Source: Stichopus chloronotus
Lineage: Eukaryota; Echinodermata; Holothuroidea; Aspidochirotida; Stichopodidae
Length of the DNA stretch: 64,000 nucleotides
Direction of reading: 5' to 3'
NCBI GenBank assembly: GCA_021234535.1
Contig: CM037835.1
Span: forward strand, 3,100,001-3,164,000
The notes beneath the pieces were generated by a model. That model was not told the DNA's origin and did no database searches. It was given only the letters and a program-made list of their open reading frames with translations. A program made the translations under genes and the position numbers. Position 1 is the stretch's first letter. Each line of letters begins with the position of its first letter. This document shows positions 1 to 11,664 of the stretch, in pieces.

Positions 1-465
1 CATTTATAGTTTAATTTTGCTAATGTTGTGGCCCCCAAGATAATATTCATTAGTATGTCTTTTATGCCTCCCCGTAGCTTGAACATGGAATGTTGCTTGG
101 TCAAAGCCTTATCAATGTCTACCTGCACTCTGCATACGTTACTTTGTGAATGTTTAAAGTATGGTAAATATTACATGGTTTATTTCTAACATATTAATAG
201 TTTAATAGTTTTGGAATGCATTAATAAAATTATCTACAGGTACATCATTTATAGTACCAGTCATTGCCTGCAGGCATATCATTAACAGTACGATGAGCCT
301 TTTTGAAATCTCAATTCACTCAAAGAATTGTGGGAAAATAAATGTCCTTTTTGACAGATTAGGCACAATTTTAAACCAGAATGCAGAAATGCATTGTGGT
401 TTCGATGATCTATTTAAGAAAAATTTTTTTCTGAATCTGATATAATAGCATTAGTATGTGTCACA
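1..465. other. left-edge stretch, no gene found
   Basis: AT-rich sequence within the expected HAT1 gene body. I searched the minus strand for the next HAT1 exon and did not find one. Confidence 0.6.
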
Positions 466-1170
466 TTTGTCACATTTTCACAATTTGACCCCTGTTGACC
501 CCAAATGACCTTTGACCCCTACCATAAACAACAGGATTCTTCTTCTCAATATAGTACACCTACATACTAAATATGAGATCACTACAAGCTTCCTTTCTTG
601 AGATATCATGTTTTCTAGATTTTCACAATTTGACCTCTGTTGACCCCAAATGACCTTTGACCTTCACCAGAAACGATAGGATTCTTCTTCTCAATATGGT
701 ACACCTACACACTAAATATGAGATCTGTCCAAGCTTCCTTTCTTGAGGTATCATGTTTACAACGTTTTCACATTTTGACCCCTGTTGACCCCAAATGACC
801 TTTGACCTCCACCAAAAACAATATGGTTCCTACACTTAACATTGTACAACTACCTACAAAACATCAGATCTCTACAAGCTTTCTTTCTTGAGATATCATG
901 TTTTTGAAGGTTTTCACATTTTGACCCCTGTTAACCCCAAATGACCTTTGACCTCCACCAAAAACAATAGGGTTCTCCTTCTCAATATGGTCCACCTACA
1001 TACCAAATATGAGATCTGTCCAAGCTTCCCTCCTTGAGATATCGTGTTTACAAGGTTTTCACATTTTGACCTCTGTTGACCCCAAATGACCTTTGACCTC
1101 CACCAAAAACAATAGGGTTCTTCTTCTCAATATGGTACACCTACATACCACATATGAAATCTGTCCAAGC
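466..1170 (-). repeat. tandem array of five ~145-bp units with AGGTCA half-sites
   Basis: The block AAATGACCTTTGACC recurs at 503, 648, 793, 939 and 1084, a period of 145-146. Each unit also has the segments CTTCTCAATATGGT and AGCTTCCTTTCTTGAGATAT; the last unit is cut at about 1170. Related units appear on the plus strand in introns 1, 4, 5 and 15, so this is one copy, in minus orientation, of a dispersed element. Units 2-5 contain TGACCTTTGACCT, a direct repeat of AGGTCA with one base spacing. Confidence 0.95.
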
Positions 1171-1188
1171 GTAGGTAGAGCGTCATGG

Positions 1189-1240
1189 ACATACATACAC
1201 ACACACACATACATACACGCATACATACACATATGCATGA
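1189..1240. repeat. CA/CATA microsatellite
   Basis: A run of ACATACATACACACACACAC and related words next to the 145-bp array. Other copies of the same element also carry a TG/TATG microsatellite beside the units. Confidence 0.9.
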
Positions 1241-1485
1241 TTACAAAGGTTACGATTATCATCGAAACCAACAAAAATGTTGTTTACATGCTGTTCAAGA
1301 CAGGAACGGCGGTGCAAATCCTCTGCATATTTGCAGATGGCCTAGTAGGAAGTAATTTGAATATCATCTAAAATAAACTCCATTTTCTTGGCCTCTGTTG
1401 TGGGTACAACAGTCTGTTTATTGTCTGATTTTGAGGATGTGCACAAGTGCAGTCTACTTTGTAAAAAGGCTAAGTGGGAAGTTAC

Positions 1486-1609
1486 CTTGACACCATCGTA
1501 CTTCTTTCCATCCACCTCAGCAGAGCATGATTTAGCCAGGTATGAGTTGAGGTGTCCAGCACTGAAGTACAACTGAATCTTCAACCCTTTGTAACCAAAG
1601 ATGTTCTCA
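1486..1609 (-). CDS. HAT1: HAT1 exon, N-terminal domain (last HAT1 exon found in the window)
   Basis: The exon is 124 bases from an AG acceptor (TGCAAG) to a GTAACT donor, entering in phase 2 and leaving in phase 0. It begins NENIFGYKGLKIQLYFSAG and ends KKYDGVK. Human HAT1 has ETAFGYKGLKILLYYIAGSL at the same point, followed by a divergent segment. I could not find the following exon between 1485 and 1, so it is probably beyond the edge. Confidence 0.92.
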
Positions 1610-4312
1610 CTTGCAGGAACAACAAAAGAGAAAGAGTATCATCGAGTTTATGCCGAGTGCACAGTTTGTGAGATGTTTGGGGTGCCCTTTACTCACAAAC
1701 CAATGAACTCCCCTTGGGTGAATGTACTATCAAACTTTCAGCTTTCTGAGGGTTACAGTTCTTGAAATGCAATGCACTACAACCATTCAGCAACTGCACT
1801 CATTAAGTGAAAACTAAACAACGAACCAAAGACTAATGTCAGATGTGATTAATAGGGGACAATGCCTACGGTGCACATTTAAACAATTACTCCATGTGAT
1901 TCACAATTTCTCTTTCACAGTCCACACAATGCACTTTTCAAATTTTCAACTTCCTCCAAATTTCATTTTAAGCAAGCTAAAGCTTTAAGATGTTCCATAT
2001 TGTTAGGTAGCAGCAAGGTTTTATTCCCACAAGTGTTTGTAGAAGATTGTGTACAAAGATTCTCACATACTGTAACACAATACTGCAGACTCTTATATTC
2101 AAGGATATATATTTTTGTAGTTGAGGAGACTGGATTTAAATATGTTACTCTATTAATAAACTAAACATGATTGCAAAATTACAGAAATTAACAACCAAAA
2201 TGTTTTCTTTCCTGTTTCATTATACACAGATTTGTCCTCCATTTTATGGACTTTGAATTAATTGTTGTACTTCAATGTATAACAAAGCTGAGGGAACTTA
2301 CTTCTGGCCAAAGAGCTGGTGGGTAAATTCAGGCCGAAAAACTTTGGAATCATCAAAAATGTCATTCACATCTCGCACTATCAGGGATTAAGAAAAAAGT
2401 GTGAAAAATCAGAATATGAATTTTCAACAGAACCAAATCACAATACAAAATTACAAATTATATGCAAACCAACAAAAAACATGAATATTTTATTTACCAC
2501 AAAAATTATTTGTTGCTACCTTAAGAATATCCAACATTATATTAGGCAGGATTTTTTGTTACAAACACAGTATTTGTAAATGTAAAGAGAAAACATTAAT
2601 GGACTGAGTTTGCTAGACATTCAATGACAAAGTTGCAAGGGGACATGTATAATAAAGCAAGATCAAAGGTTTCATGTACATAATATTGCTCTAAATCAAT
2701 ACTGTAATTATCTCAGACTTTTCAATTTGAAAACCAAAGGCGAGCATATACCAGTTCTCCTACTGCAAGAACTTCTATGGCGAGCTGTTTCCTGAAATTT
2801 TAACATGTTACACGCATCAGAAACTTTTCAAAGTTCCTATAGATGAGCTTTTTTGCCAGTTAAGCCGAGTAGTAAATGACTGGCCTCAAATTCAGTTTAG
2901 GCGAGTTTAGGCGCTGCTGAGCTCTGGCACACTGTAAATGACACAGACGGTGGCTTCAATGAGACAATGTTGGCAAAGATCCTGTCATTAGATCTGTCAT
3001 CATTTTCCATATAATGAAAGCCACTGATACAATGGTATGTACTGTACTTTCAAAGTAGATGAGTAAGCAATACAAACGACACTAGACCTCCATTCAAGCC
3101 TCCATTACCATTACATAAAACACTCTTCAGTGAGTTCAACATATTGTAATGATCATAACGGTAGGATGCAGGCTATGGACCAAGCAATTCAGTGTCAGTG
3201 ACATTGCTTTTAAATTTTGCTTTGTTCAGAAGAGAATACAAGTGAAAAGTACACGATGTGAGAGAAAAAATTGCTTTTGTACAGCATTTAATGCCATTGT
3301 TAGACTCATTATAATCCTTGCAACAGCTTTGGAAAACCTGAGCAACACAGAAGAAGAAGAAGTAAGAAAAGTTGATTTGCCGCATAGAGGCTTTGTCACA
3401 AGACACACGAATCAATTAGCAAATTGTGAATGTAGTGTCTTGTGTTGTACGAGCCATGTGTGTGTTATAACATCCTAGAGTTCTAAAACTGACAAAAGCA
3501 TAAAATGCAGTACACTGTAGGTAATCATGAAAGCATTGATGCTGAATAGCTTAAATCTGATGTAGAATAAAAGTGAGCAGGGTACAGAACATTCAAAGAA
3601 ACATCGTTTCTCCATTCCAGGACATTAAGCCTAACACATACAAAAAGAAATTCTCTCTGAATAACAAGATATCTCTTTGTATACTTTTTCAAACTGGAGT
3701 TAATGGTAGTTGCTGTTAACTGAAGGGACCCATTGACAATGTTTACTGGCCCATGAAGATTGAATTTTTGCATGTGCACCTATTTTGGAAAATTCTGCAG
3801 GAAAACATATATTACCAATATTTTATAATCGCTATCGACTTTTTTCGACACCGACAGACTTATTTTGTTGGTGTAGCGTGAACACCATCCTGGTAGGGTC
3901 AGACGGGAAGGAGTGTCTCCCTGTATTCCCTGTATGCCAATTTTTCTTTGTTTTTTGAAGGGTTATTTTTGCAAATAGATTAAGCTAAGAGGGGAACTCT
4001 TGCAATCTTTTTTTCCATATTTTGAGTTAAATTTTGCAGTAATACACATTTTCATAAATTTTCAGACAGTTACCGTTGTATTTTTATTAAATTTTGTGTC
4101 AGACAGTAACCTGGTGACTTGTTTTTTAGCTTTCATGTCCCTTGGCAAGATCCTGGGCTGCTAGCGTGGCTACAACCCTGAGCTTCTTGAAACTGGACAT
4201 GGCCTGTAAACTTACCTAACTTCAACTCAATCACATCATTTGCTCCACACACAAACTCCGCAAGTTCCGCCTTCAGGATTTCTGCATCTGCTTGAGACAA
4301 AATTGAAGTCAT
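1486..4312 (-). CDS. HAT1: HAT1, type B histone acetyltransferase catalytic subunit, 5' part only (gene runs off the left edge)
   Basis: Three minus-strand exons, 4216-4287 (or to 4312), 2302-2377 and 1486-1609, join in phase through GT..AG introns. They encode a protein matching human HAT1 from about residue 22 to 101: stretches such as NDVIELKLVR, FRPEFTHQLFG and IFGYKGLKIQLYFSAG correspond to human AIELKLVR, FFPEYTHQLFG and AFGYKGLKILLYYIAG. This is the Hat1 N-terminal domain; the GNAT acetyl-CoA-binding and catalytic part would be encoded below position 1. HAT1 acetylates newly synthesised histone H4 on lysines 5 and 12, with an RbAp46/48-type partner, before chromatin assembly. No stop codon interrupts the joined exons. 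The start codon is uncertain (see the two candidate 5' ends). The gene lies head to head with the aralar gene. Confidence 0.9.
2302..2377 (-). CDS. HAT1: HAT1 exon, N-terminal domain
   Basis: The exon is 76 bases between an AG acceptor (read as GATAG on the minus strand) and a GTAAGT donor. It enters in phase 1 and leaves in phase 2. The peptide is V-R-D-V-N-D-I-F-D-D-S-K, then VFRPEFTHQLFGQ, matching human VRFPEDLENDIRTFFPEYTHQLFG. The conserved P-E-[FY]-T-H-Q-L-F-G block makes the assignment secure. Confidence 0.92.
2378..4215. other. HAT1 intron, no gene
   Basis: Ordinary AT-rich intron sequence between HAT1 exons. Open frames here are short and show no recognisable family. Confidence 0.6.
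4216..4312 (-). CDS. HAT1: HAT1 exon, N-terminal part
   Basis: The secure part is 4216-4287, encoding DAEILKAELAEFVCGANDVI and then ELKL plus the first base of a valine codon. It ends in a GTAAG donor at 4215-4211 (phase 1). It matches human KKLAEYKCNTNTAIELKL. The 5' limit is ambiguous. The frame stays open upstream to an ATG at 4312 (A at -3), giving MTSILSQADAEI, so this could be the first coding exon. Alternatively an AG acceptor just before 4287 (CAAGCAG) could join it to the mini-exon at 14216-14240 in matching phase. A further in-frame ATG lies upstream of 4312. Confidence 0.85.
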
Positions 4313-4632
4313 GATAAAACCACATTTTAAATAGGTGGAGGCCATGGGGTAAATGATGTGCATGTACTAAATTTGAACATTATCTTGTGAAAACACTATG
4401 TAAAACCTACAAACATTATTGAAGTCACAAACATACGACAGTGGCGCTATTTTCTTTCTTAAAAGCGCAAGGGTCTACAATAAAGTACATTTTAGATGTT
4501 AAGTCATGTTGCAATGCATGGACCACATAACAAAGAATACTGTATGAAAACTAAACAATGACACATCACTGAACCATATGTGGGTCAAGGTAGCTTCACC
4601 TTGGTGGAAAATGCTGCAGTGCTTCCATTCCT

Positions 4633-4716
4633 TTGTTATATTACCAGACAATTACTATTTATTGTTATATTACCAGACAATTACGGTTTATTGTTATATT
4701 ACCAGACAATCACCGG
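4633..4716 (+). repeat. 29-bp tandem repeat, three copies
   Basis: TTGTTATATTACCAGACAAT begins at 4633, 4662 and 4691, a period of 29. Confidence 0.92.
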
Positions 4717-5194
4717 TTAGTACAACGTTTAGGTTATTCAGTTGTGAAGAGTGTATACTTAAAAAGTGACTATATACTATATATACTCGAGAGTAGAGTG
4801 CTTAATTGGTAAAGACCAAAAGCCGGTATGTTTGTATATTGTTATTACAATCGCTATACCTGTTTCACGCGAGGAGCAATTATGAAGTATGCTGGTATCT
4901 TCAGTATTTGTTGCTACATGCTTCTGCCACAGTCTGGTGGATAATAAGCTTCTTGGGGAGGGAATTGTCTGCACTTGGACACCAATTTAGAACAGTAATT
5001 AAGTCGGATGCCTCTGTTAGTACACAAAATGGCAACTTTCTCTTCTCTACAAATGACAAAGTCTGCCAGGGTACCTCGGTGTGGGTGCACTTTTTACTAT
5101 GCTCTATTTTACATTTAAATCTATGCTACTGCGTTTATGGGCCCATGTGTATTTGGACAGTATAGAATCTTTCTTATAGGCTGGGTTGGAAAAG

Positions 5195-6047
5195 CAGGGA
5201 TGAAATTTAGCGGTCGTCCGGTCGTCCGAGACGACCAAAATTTCTGTAGGACGACCAAAGTTACTACCTCAGGTCGTCCTTTGGACGACCAAATTTTACC
5301 CCTGGTCATTTATATTGTGACGCAATGCTTACAACTCAACACTGAGATGCAACCAAAATATTTAACATGCATGAACTCCATTGCAAAACATCTGTTTTGT
5401 TTCACAAAAAACCGCCAAAACAACCTGAAATCCACGGTACGTAAAACGCCAAACAAACAGCCTCAGTGTACAATCATGTTTCAACTGATTTTACTGTACC
5501 AGACATGCACATACAGTACACAGCAAGTACCAGATAGATGAATCTCAGTCGAAGAATTCGGTCATATGTGCCACGTGCAAGGAGAGCTGGTATGAATTTT
5601 CTAAATAATGATAGCACCGTTCAAGATTAGTAATGTATCATATTTTGATTTGAAACAAACATTATATTATACAGAGATTTTCTTCTATATGATATATACT
5701 TTATAGCATCAATGATTCTAGATAATGACATTTTTTTATTATCAAAGTGAAAAGGTGGAATTTTACCAGCCTCCTTCTGGAAACCCTCCCCCCCTTCCCT
5801 TTGGATAAACCCTGAGCATTACTTTTAAGTTACAAGTCAGTAGTATAATTTAGCTGTGGAAAGTTTCAACCTGTATAAGAAAGACAAATAAAAACATGGT
5901 CTTGACTGTGCAAAATACACATTTTGCACATTTCTTGTTTTTATATGTCTGTTGTGGAGGGCGACCAAATTTTTGGGAGGACAACCAAATTTTTGCAGCT
6001 GGTTGTCCTTGGGACAACCATTTTCAGTTGCTTAAGGATCATCCCTG
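5195..6047. mobile_element. non-autonomous DNA transposon, CAGGGATGA terminal inverted repeats, 5-bp target duplication
   Basis: The left end CAGGGATGA (5195-5203) is mirrored by TCATCCCTG (6039-6047). Both sides are flanked by AAAAG, which looks like a 5-bp target-site duplication. Inside each end are hairpins of the form GGTCGTCC/GGACGACC (5272-5290) and GGTTGTCC/GGACAACC (6001-6019). There is no transposase frame. CAGGG ends are typical of hAT elements, and a hAT subgroup with 5-bp duplications is known; the family is inferred. Confidence 0.65.
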
Positions 6048-7484
6048 AAAAGGATTTTTCCTTGTTGTTGTACCGAGGTTTTAAACTGTTTGTTGGAGAG
6101 GCCAATATAAGTCTTTGCTGAATGGCTACTGATGACATCGGGCTGCATAAATTGTGATATTAGATCGAAGGCATTCCTTCAATGGGGTGCGGGGATGTAC
6201 TGTACTCTTATCAGGACAATTACACTTTGGCTCATTATTGGTGCTATTGGTGGAATTAAGAACAGGGTTATTATGCTTATTATAATGATTGCATGCAACT
6301 ATAACTGACCTTGATTGCACTTTTGTTAAATATCTTATGTAACTTAAGTCACTGGTGGAAGTATCCACTAAAAGTATATTACAAAAAGGTATATGCGCAA
6401 ACAGTGCACTGTACTTTGTATACAGACAATTATCCCTGATGGCTTAACAAAGAAACTATATGTGTTGTCCATTACTACTGTATGTATACCTGCTGTGTAT
6501 GTACCATACTGCCAACAGTCTGCTAGAAATGTGTAACTGTGCCACATTTTGTAATTCACTCAACTGTAAAGCACAGGCTGTGCAGATGTCGACTAAACTG
6601 TTTCATTGACTTTGCACATTTACGCTCTCACTCAAAGCAAATCAAAAAAAGACATGATGGTAACAAATGTATTCTAAATTCTGAACGTATAAGATAGACC
6701 ACCAGGGAAAATGTTCTAAGATCATAAAGAAGATCACTGTGGTTTGGAAAATAAAACTTCCATGAACAGTGCATTGATTACCTGTAGAATGTCACAATAT
6801 CATCAAAATATATTATATCAGTCAGGTACAGCTCCTTCATAAACAAAACTTGCACTTCGAGGCTAACGTACATGGAGACGACTAGAATGAATTTTTACAC
6901 AGGCCTGCAACTAGCCCAATAATATGGAACGCCAAAAGATCCACAACATACCATGATATCAACTGTTACGTTGTTACACCGAAAACATATCCAAAATATA
7001 TCATAATCATATCAATAAATCGTAATCATATGCAAATAAGGAAGGCTTGTAGGCGTGTCTAAAAATGATTTGATCACGACTGAAAGTTACTGAGCACTCA
7101 TTTTTGAATAATTTATGTCTTTCTTCTTCATCTGTTATGCACATCTTCTCTGTTTCACTGTCCTCTCACTGGTATGCAACATTTCAGCTATTTTAGAGGT
7201 TGGTGAAGCCAGTGCCTACCAACTCTTGCAATCTTTTGTCTATACCTGAAATTTTCAATATTTTAAATTGTGCCACATTCGCCCCTATAGGTATTTGCAG
7301 CCAGTCCAAAAGTCTATATGCCAAAAATGCAAACAACACACATGACTAATGTTTCTGCAGTCCACCTCCAGACACACCTAAAAGTCTTTCTTATACAGGC
7401 CTTAGCAACACATCATCACTTCTGCTAACGGTATCGACGTATAATTCTAGTGCAATGATGAATACTGTTAGTAGAATAACATAA
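6048..7484. other. non-coding stretch
   Basis: AT-rich sequence without a recognisable gene or repeat family. Confidence 0.5.
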
Positions 7485-7640
7485 GATTTCGATATAACGA
7501 CGTACATTTTCGGTACAATGACATAACATTTTGATATAATGATGTATACTTTCGATATGCAGTCATATATATTTGGTATATAGACGTATATTGTGGGTAT
7601 ATGAAAGTATATTTTGGGTATATAGATGTATATTTTTGGT
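7485..7640 (-). repeat. ~21-bp tandem repeat, about seven copies
   Basis: Degenerate units resembling TTTCGGTATAATGACGTATAT follow each other at ~21-base spacing. Because 21 is divisible by three, the minus strand gives a periodic tyrosine-rich frame. That frame is a by-product of the repeat. Confidence 0.8.
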
Positions 7641-8017
7641 TCAACAACGGAACAAAGGATATCATCATCGTAAGTTGTGGCCCTGTTGGTGTTCCATATA
7701 ATACTAGCTCATTATGAATATTATAAGAACAAAAGCATCCTACCTGCCATGACTGCAAGAAAGCATTTAGTTCCACACAAAAATGATTGATCAAAGATGG
7801 CACTGGAACAGACCTCTGCGGTTAACTTGCCAAGAAAGGAAATGTAACAAGGAAATATGAATCACATAGATTGACATAATGAGCTTGCATAATAACTAAA
7901 GTGTGCACAGTCAAAAAGGATTAGTAGTTGCAGCACCCCCAGAGATATAAAGCAACTATTTCTTTCTCATTTGACGATGAAATACATAATAACTGCAGTA
8001 GAAAGGAAATTTGTATA

Positions 8018-8265
8018 ATACAGTACACCTAACCATGTTAGGATATGATATTTTGAAAATTTTTGAAAGGTTTTACATGATTTTTTTCTATGTTTGTTTA
8101 TTTTAAGTACATAATGTTTCCGGTTTAAGGTTTACATCAGTGCATGACATATGTAACATTTCATGGAGGATACAAACATTTGAAGTATTATCAATGATTT
8201 TTTTGTCTGATTAAACTTTCATCATGCTGAAATGGTTTTCACCCATCTGCTGCATTAATCTACAT
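8018..8265. repeat. fragment homologous to the inside of the element at 32061-33484
   Basis: Shared words in the same order as 32873-33090 include GTTAGGATATGAT, CATTTCAT, TATCAATGATTTTTT and GTTTTCACCC. The two are clearly diverged. Confidence 0.55.
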
Positions 8266-9980
8266 TATAAAGTACAGTAGGTCCCTAACTGCAAGTTGGG
8301 AGAACCCCTAATATTTGTTTTTTGTGTGTGTGTGCATGTGTGTGTGTGCATTTTTTTTACCACTTGTATTAAGACCCTCACAATATACCACAGAATGTTA
8401 TGGAAATCAGACTGGTTGGACCGAGACCAAGCAGGTGCAATTAGATGTGGACATCATGGCCTGGGAACATGGCAGCCAGGGCACTCAGAGTCATGAAAGT
8501 GAGGGTCACAAATGGAAATGGATTGTGAAGACGTAACAATGGTTTTATTCTGTTAAAATTCATACATGTACACGATGATCATCGCAATCACCTTACAGAA
8601 CAATTTAGATTTCTCTCTGTTCTAAAAGCTTTTCTACAGCTGTATAGTTGCCCTTAATTGAGTAGCTTACTTAGCCCATGCCATCCTCTTTTTTATCAAA
8701 CACAAATCATGAGATGGTGATTTGTGATTTCCATTTTGATGGCACTCTACTAAAGTGCTACACAGTCTAAGGGGAACTGGTACACAAGTTTGACAGGTGA
8801 AGTTCTTGTTTCCATGACATTAAATATTGCAAAGGACCTGTAAGGCAAGTCTCATTTGGTAAAAGTCATTGAGAGAATGGTAAACAACAGCAGTGCACCA
8901 CATATGCATAGCCTACTATGGCTACATAATAAAAAAAGAACTAACTTCTCATCAGTACTTTTCAGAAAATGTGTGCATGAAAGCCTTTTTATTTTTACAA
9001 GTCAATTAGATATTTTTACGGGACATTTATTAACATCTGTGTTCAGGAAGAAAAGAAAGAAAAAAAAAGTGGACACCCCTTAGGCCATGAAAAAAAATCA
9101 GTTTCTCATCCCCACTTACAAAATCATTTCCCTCCCCCCCCCCCCTTACACTTTTTTGTAGTATCAAAAGCAGAATATCTCATCAGAAATGTCTGGTCCT
9201 GACTGCAGAAATCATCTCTCCAAGTCAGTGATGAAGTGATGAGGCACATAGAAAAGTTTGCTGCAAGCTCAAAACAGGGCTTTTTGGTTCCTGCTTGCAA
9301 AAGAACGGGCCCACACATTCAAATTTTTGGAAAAGTTTGGACGAGAAACTACCTCCTTTCCACCTTGGTCTCAATGCTTGTATTCTAAATATAGAGAAGT
9401 TAAAACTGTACTTTATGTTTTCAGACCTGAGAGCCTAAGTTAGCTTCCGATTTAATCCCGCCGAGTATCTTGACAGTCAAGACAATTGTCACTGGACCAT
9501 TCTGATAAGCGACCTCATTTTGATTAATGAGCACACAGAATAACTAGTATTGTGCAGGGTTATAGAGCTAGACAAAGTTTTATGCCAGAATAAAAGCAAG
9601 GGAATGAGCTTCTAGCAGGGGCCAGTACTTGCAGAATCTGCAACTGCTAAGTCTCAAAGGTCACTTCTCCAGTCATATCAACTACATTTGGGAAATACAA
9701 GTCACACGCTTTGATGTAAACTGATCTCTGATGCCCAGTGGGCATTACATATCCGGGGCATGAATTACCTATCCTGGACATGTCGCTCACCGCAGCAACA
9801 CACACTGACCCAGACTGGGAAGTTTGCTATTTTTGGGGAAGAACCCCCCACCACGCACCGCAATGATGAGATTTATGAGCAAACTAAAACCACTATGACC
9901 ACCTGTGGAAATAAAACAAAATTTTACATTATCTGTGCAATCTTGGACATTTCTTTTATGTTATGCAAAGTAGTACTTAC
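8266..9980. other. non-coding stretch
   Basis: Contains a GT-rich stretch near 8322-8350 and a run of 12 C at 9134-9145. I see no gene. Confidence 0.5.
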
Positions 9981-10647
9981 TAGGGTTGGGCGGTATCCTG
10001 GTACCCACATCAGGTACCCTGGTACCCAAGTACCCGGCACTTGCACTAATGGCATTCACAGTACCCGTATTCGCAGTACCAGATCAAAAAATTTTCTGCA
10101 AGTACTGGTATTTTTTAATACTTCACAGTACGGGGGAAAATTATTGGTGGTAGTGGTACTGGTACCGCTTCCAACGAATCAACATAAATATGTTTTTTCA
10201 AATGTAGTGTTAATACTTACATATCAACATCAAAATGGACAAAAAACAAATTCCAGATCCATTTTAAAACTTTTCATTTCAATATCACAACAAAAAAAAA
10301 TCCTCAAGGCTTCTGATCATGGTTAACCTGGTACAGAGTGGCGGTTGCTGTCTTATGGCTAATGAAGCAGTTATATTCCATTACGTGGTTAAAATTATGC
10401 AAACCATGCAGGCTAGGCCTACACATATTGCTTACTTTGGCAACACTAACTTACTGTAAACAAAGAGTAAAGCATCCGCGTGTCATACTAAACAAAAGTG
10501 AACTGAAGAAGAACAACTCAGCTAGGTACAAGTGGAAACAGAAAAAGTTACGTTTGAGTATAATTCCAGAGATGATTTTTTATTTTGTGCCTCCTGGGTG
10601 CATATCTTTGTATATTTCTTAGGCCCAATGCAATCATTTATGAATGA

Positions 10648-10719
10648 AGTGGCTCATTCGGTTACTCCATTCGGTTACTTGTGATGTTGGTGTCACAGGT
10701 TTGATCCCTGCTCGCCACT
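10648..10719 (+). ncRNA. tRNA-like sequence, probably a SINE head or tRNA pseudogene
   Basis: The 72 bases begin AGTGGCT and end CGCCACT, giving six of seven acceptor-stem pairs. A B-box-like GGTTTGATCCC forms a T-arm with four of five pairs. An A-box-like TGGCTCATTCGG is present. A seven-base loop TTGTGAT would put GTG in the anticodon place, but the anticodon stem pairs poorly. A T tract follows at about 10738-10752. I read it as a tRNA-derived SINE rather than a working tRNA gene. Confidence 0.45.
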
Positions 10720-11536
10720 GCTTTTGCCATGTGTGTGTTTTTTTTTTTTTTTATTGTTGGTTTGAAAACCTTTGCTCAAGTTTCTATGTAGCCGCAAACC
10801 TGAGTCTGTATCAATAATAGCGATGATGAAGCAACAAAAAAAAAACAACAAACAACAGGGATTAGCTGTTTTTTTTTCTGCAGCTGGCCTTTGTTTCATT
10901 CAAGACACTTTTTTATGAGCTTGAGATGGATTGTGACTATGAGTTGCGTTGGGGATACATATGGGCCTAATGATATTTACTATCATATGTAGGCTATAGA
11001 TGCTCAAACATGCTACATGGGACTAACTTTAGGGAAATCAGGTTGCTTGGAAATTTAAAAAAAACGGAAACGAAAAGTTTGAAAATTGTATTCTATAAGG
11101 TATTTGAGCACAAAGTTGGCGAACTTTATATAGCTGAACTAATGCTGATCATTCTGTATTAAAGCATGTTCATTATCATAATACCTCCGATTAAACATTT
11201 AGGACAATCCCAGCCAAAAAATTTACATCAGAAATGTGTTGTAAGAGAATTTCGTGGAACTGGTACACATAATCATAACTCTGTTGGATTAACTATGATT
11301 AACACAGAATTTGTATAGATAGAAAGATCATTCTCGAAAAAAAAACTTGAAATTTCCGCAGCGAAAGGAAAAAGTCCGTTTCTCCTTCCGTTTCCGAGTT
11401 ATGAGCAATTTTGCGTTTTGAAATGTTAACTTTAGCTGCCTCCTACAACTATGGCATAACATTTTTAGGTTATCCTGCTGCTACAGCTATCCAGTTTCAT
11501 TCATTACTCAATCGATGGGCTTAAAGTGACTATTAT

Positions 11537-11664
11537 CAAGGTTGCCAGTTGTTTGGGGGGTTAACACACCAAATTTGGCACGTTTAACTTTTACCAGCCC
11601 ACAAAGTTAAAAGCAAACCAAATTTGCCTATTTTGATGTTAAAAATGCCAAACTGGCAACCCTG
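11537..11664. mobile_element. short MITE-like inverted-repeat element
   Basis: The left end CAAGGTTGCCAGTT and the right end, reverse complement CAGGGTTGCCAGTT, differ by one base, about 128 bp apart. There is no coding capacity. It lies inside the larger candidate element at 9981-12666. Confidence 0.55.

Noticed and set aside
466..1170. CRISPR-like array
   Set aside because: Units of ~145 bp are directly adjacent, with no short repeat plus unique spacer pattern, and the genome is animal.
1342..1480. Continuation of the HAT1 exon frame past 1486
   Set aside because: The frame stays open to 1342, but the HAT1 match ends at the GTAACT donor and the residues after it do not resemble HAT1.
7468..7803. 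Minus-strand Tyr-rich open frame
   Set aside because: Produced by a 21-bp tandem repeat; no splice signals, no family resemblance.
9760..10326. 188-residue plus-strand open frame, one of the longest in the window
   Set aside because: It runs into GGTACC-rich transposon end sequence and shows no recognisable domain.
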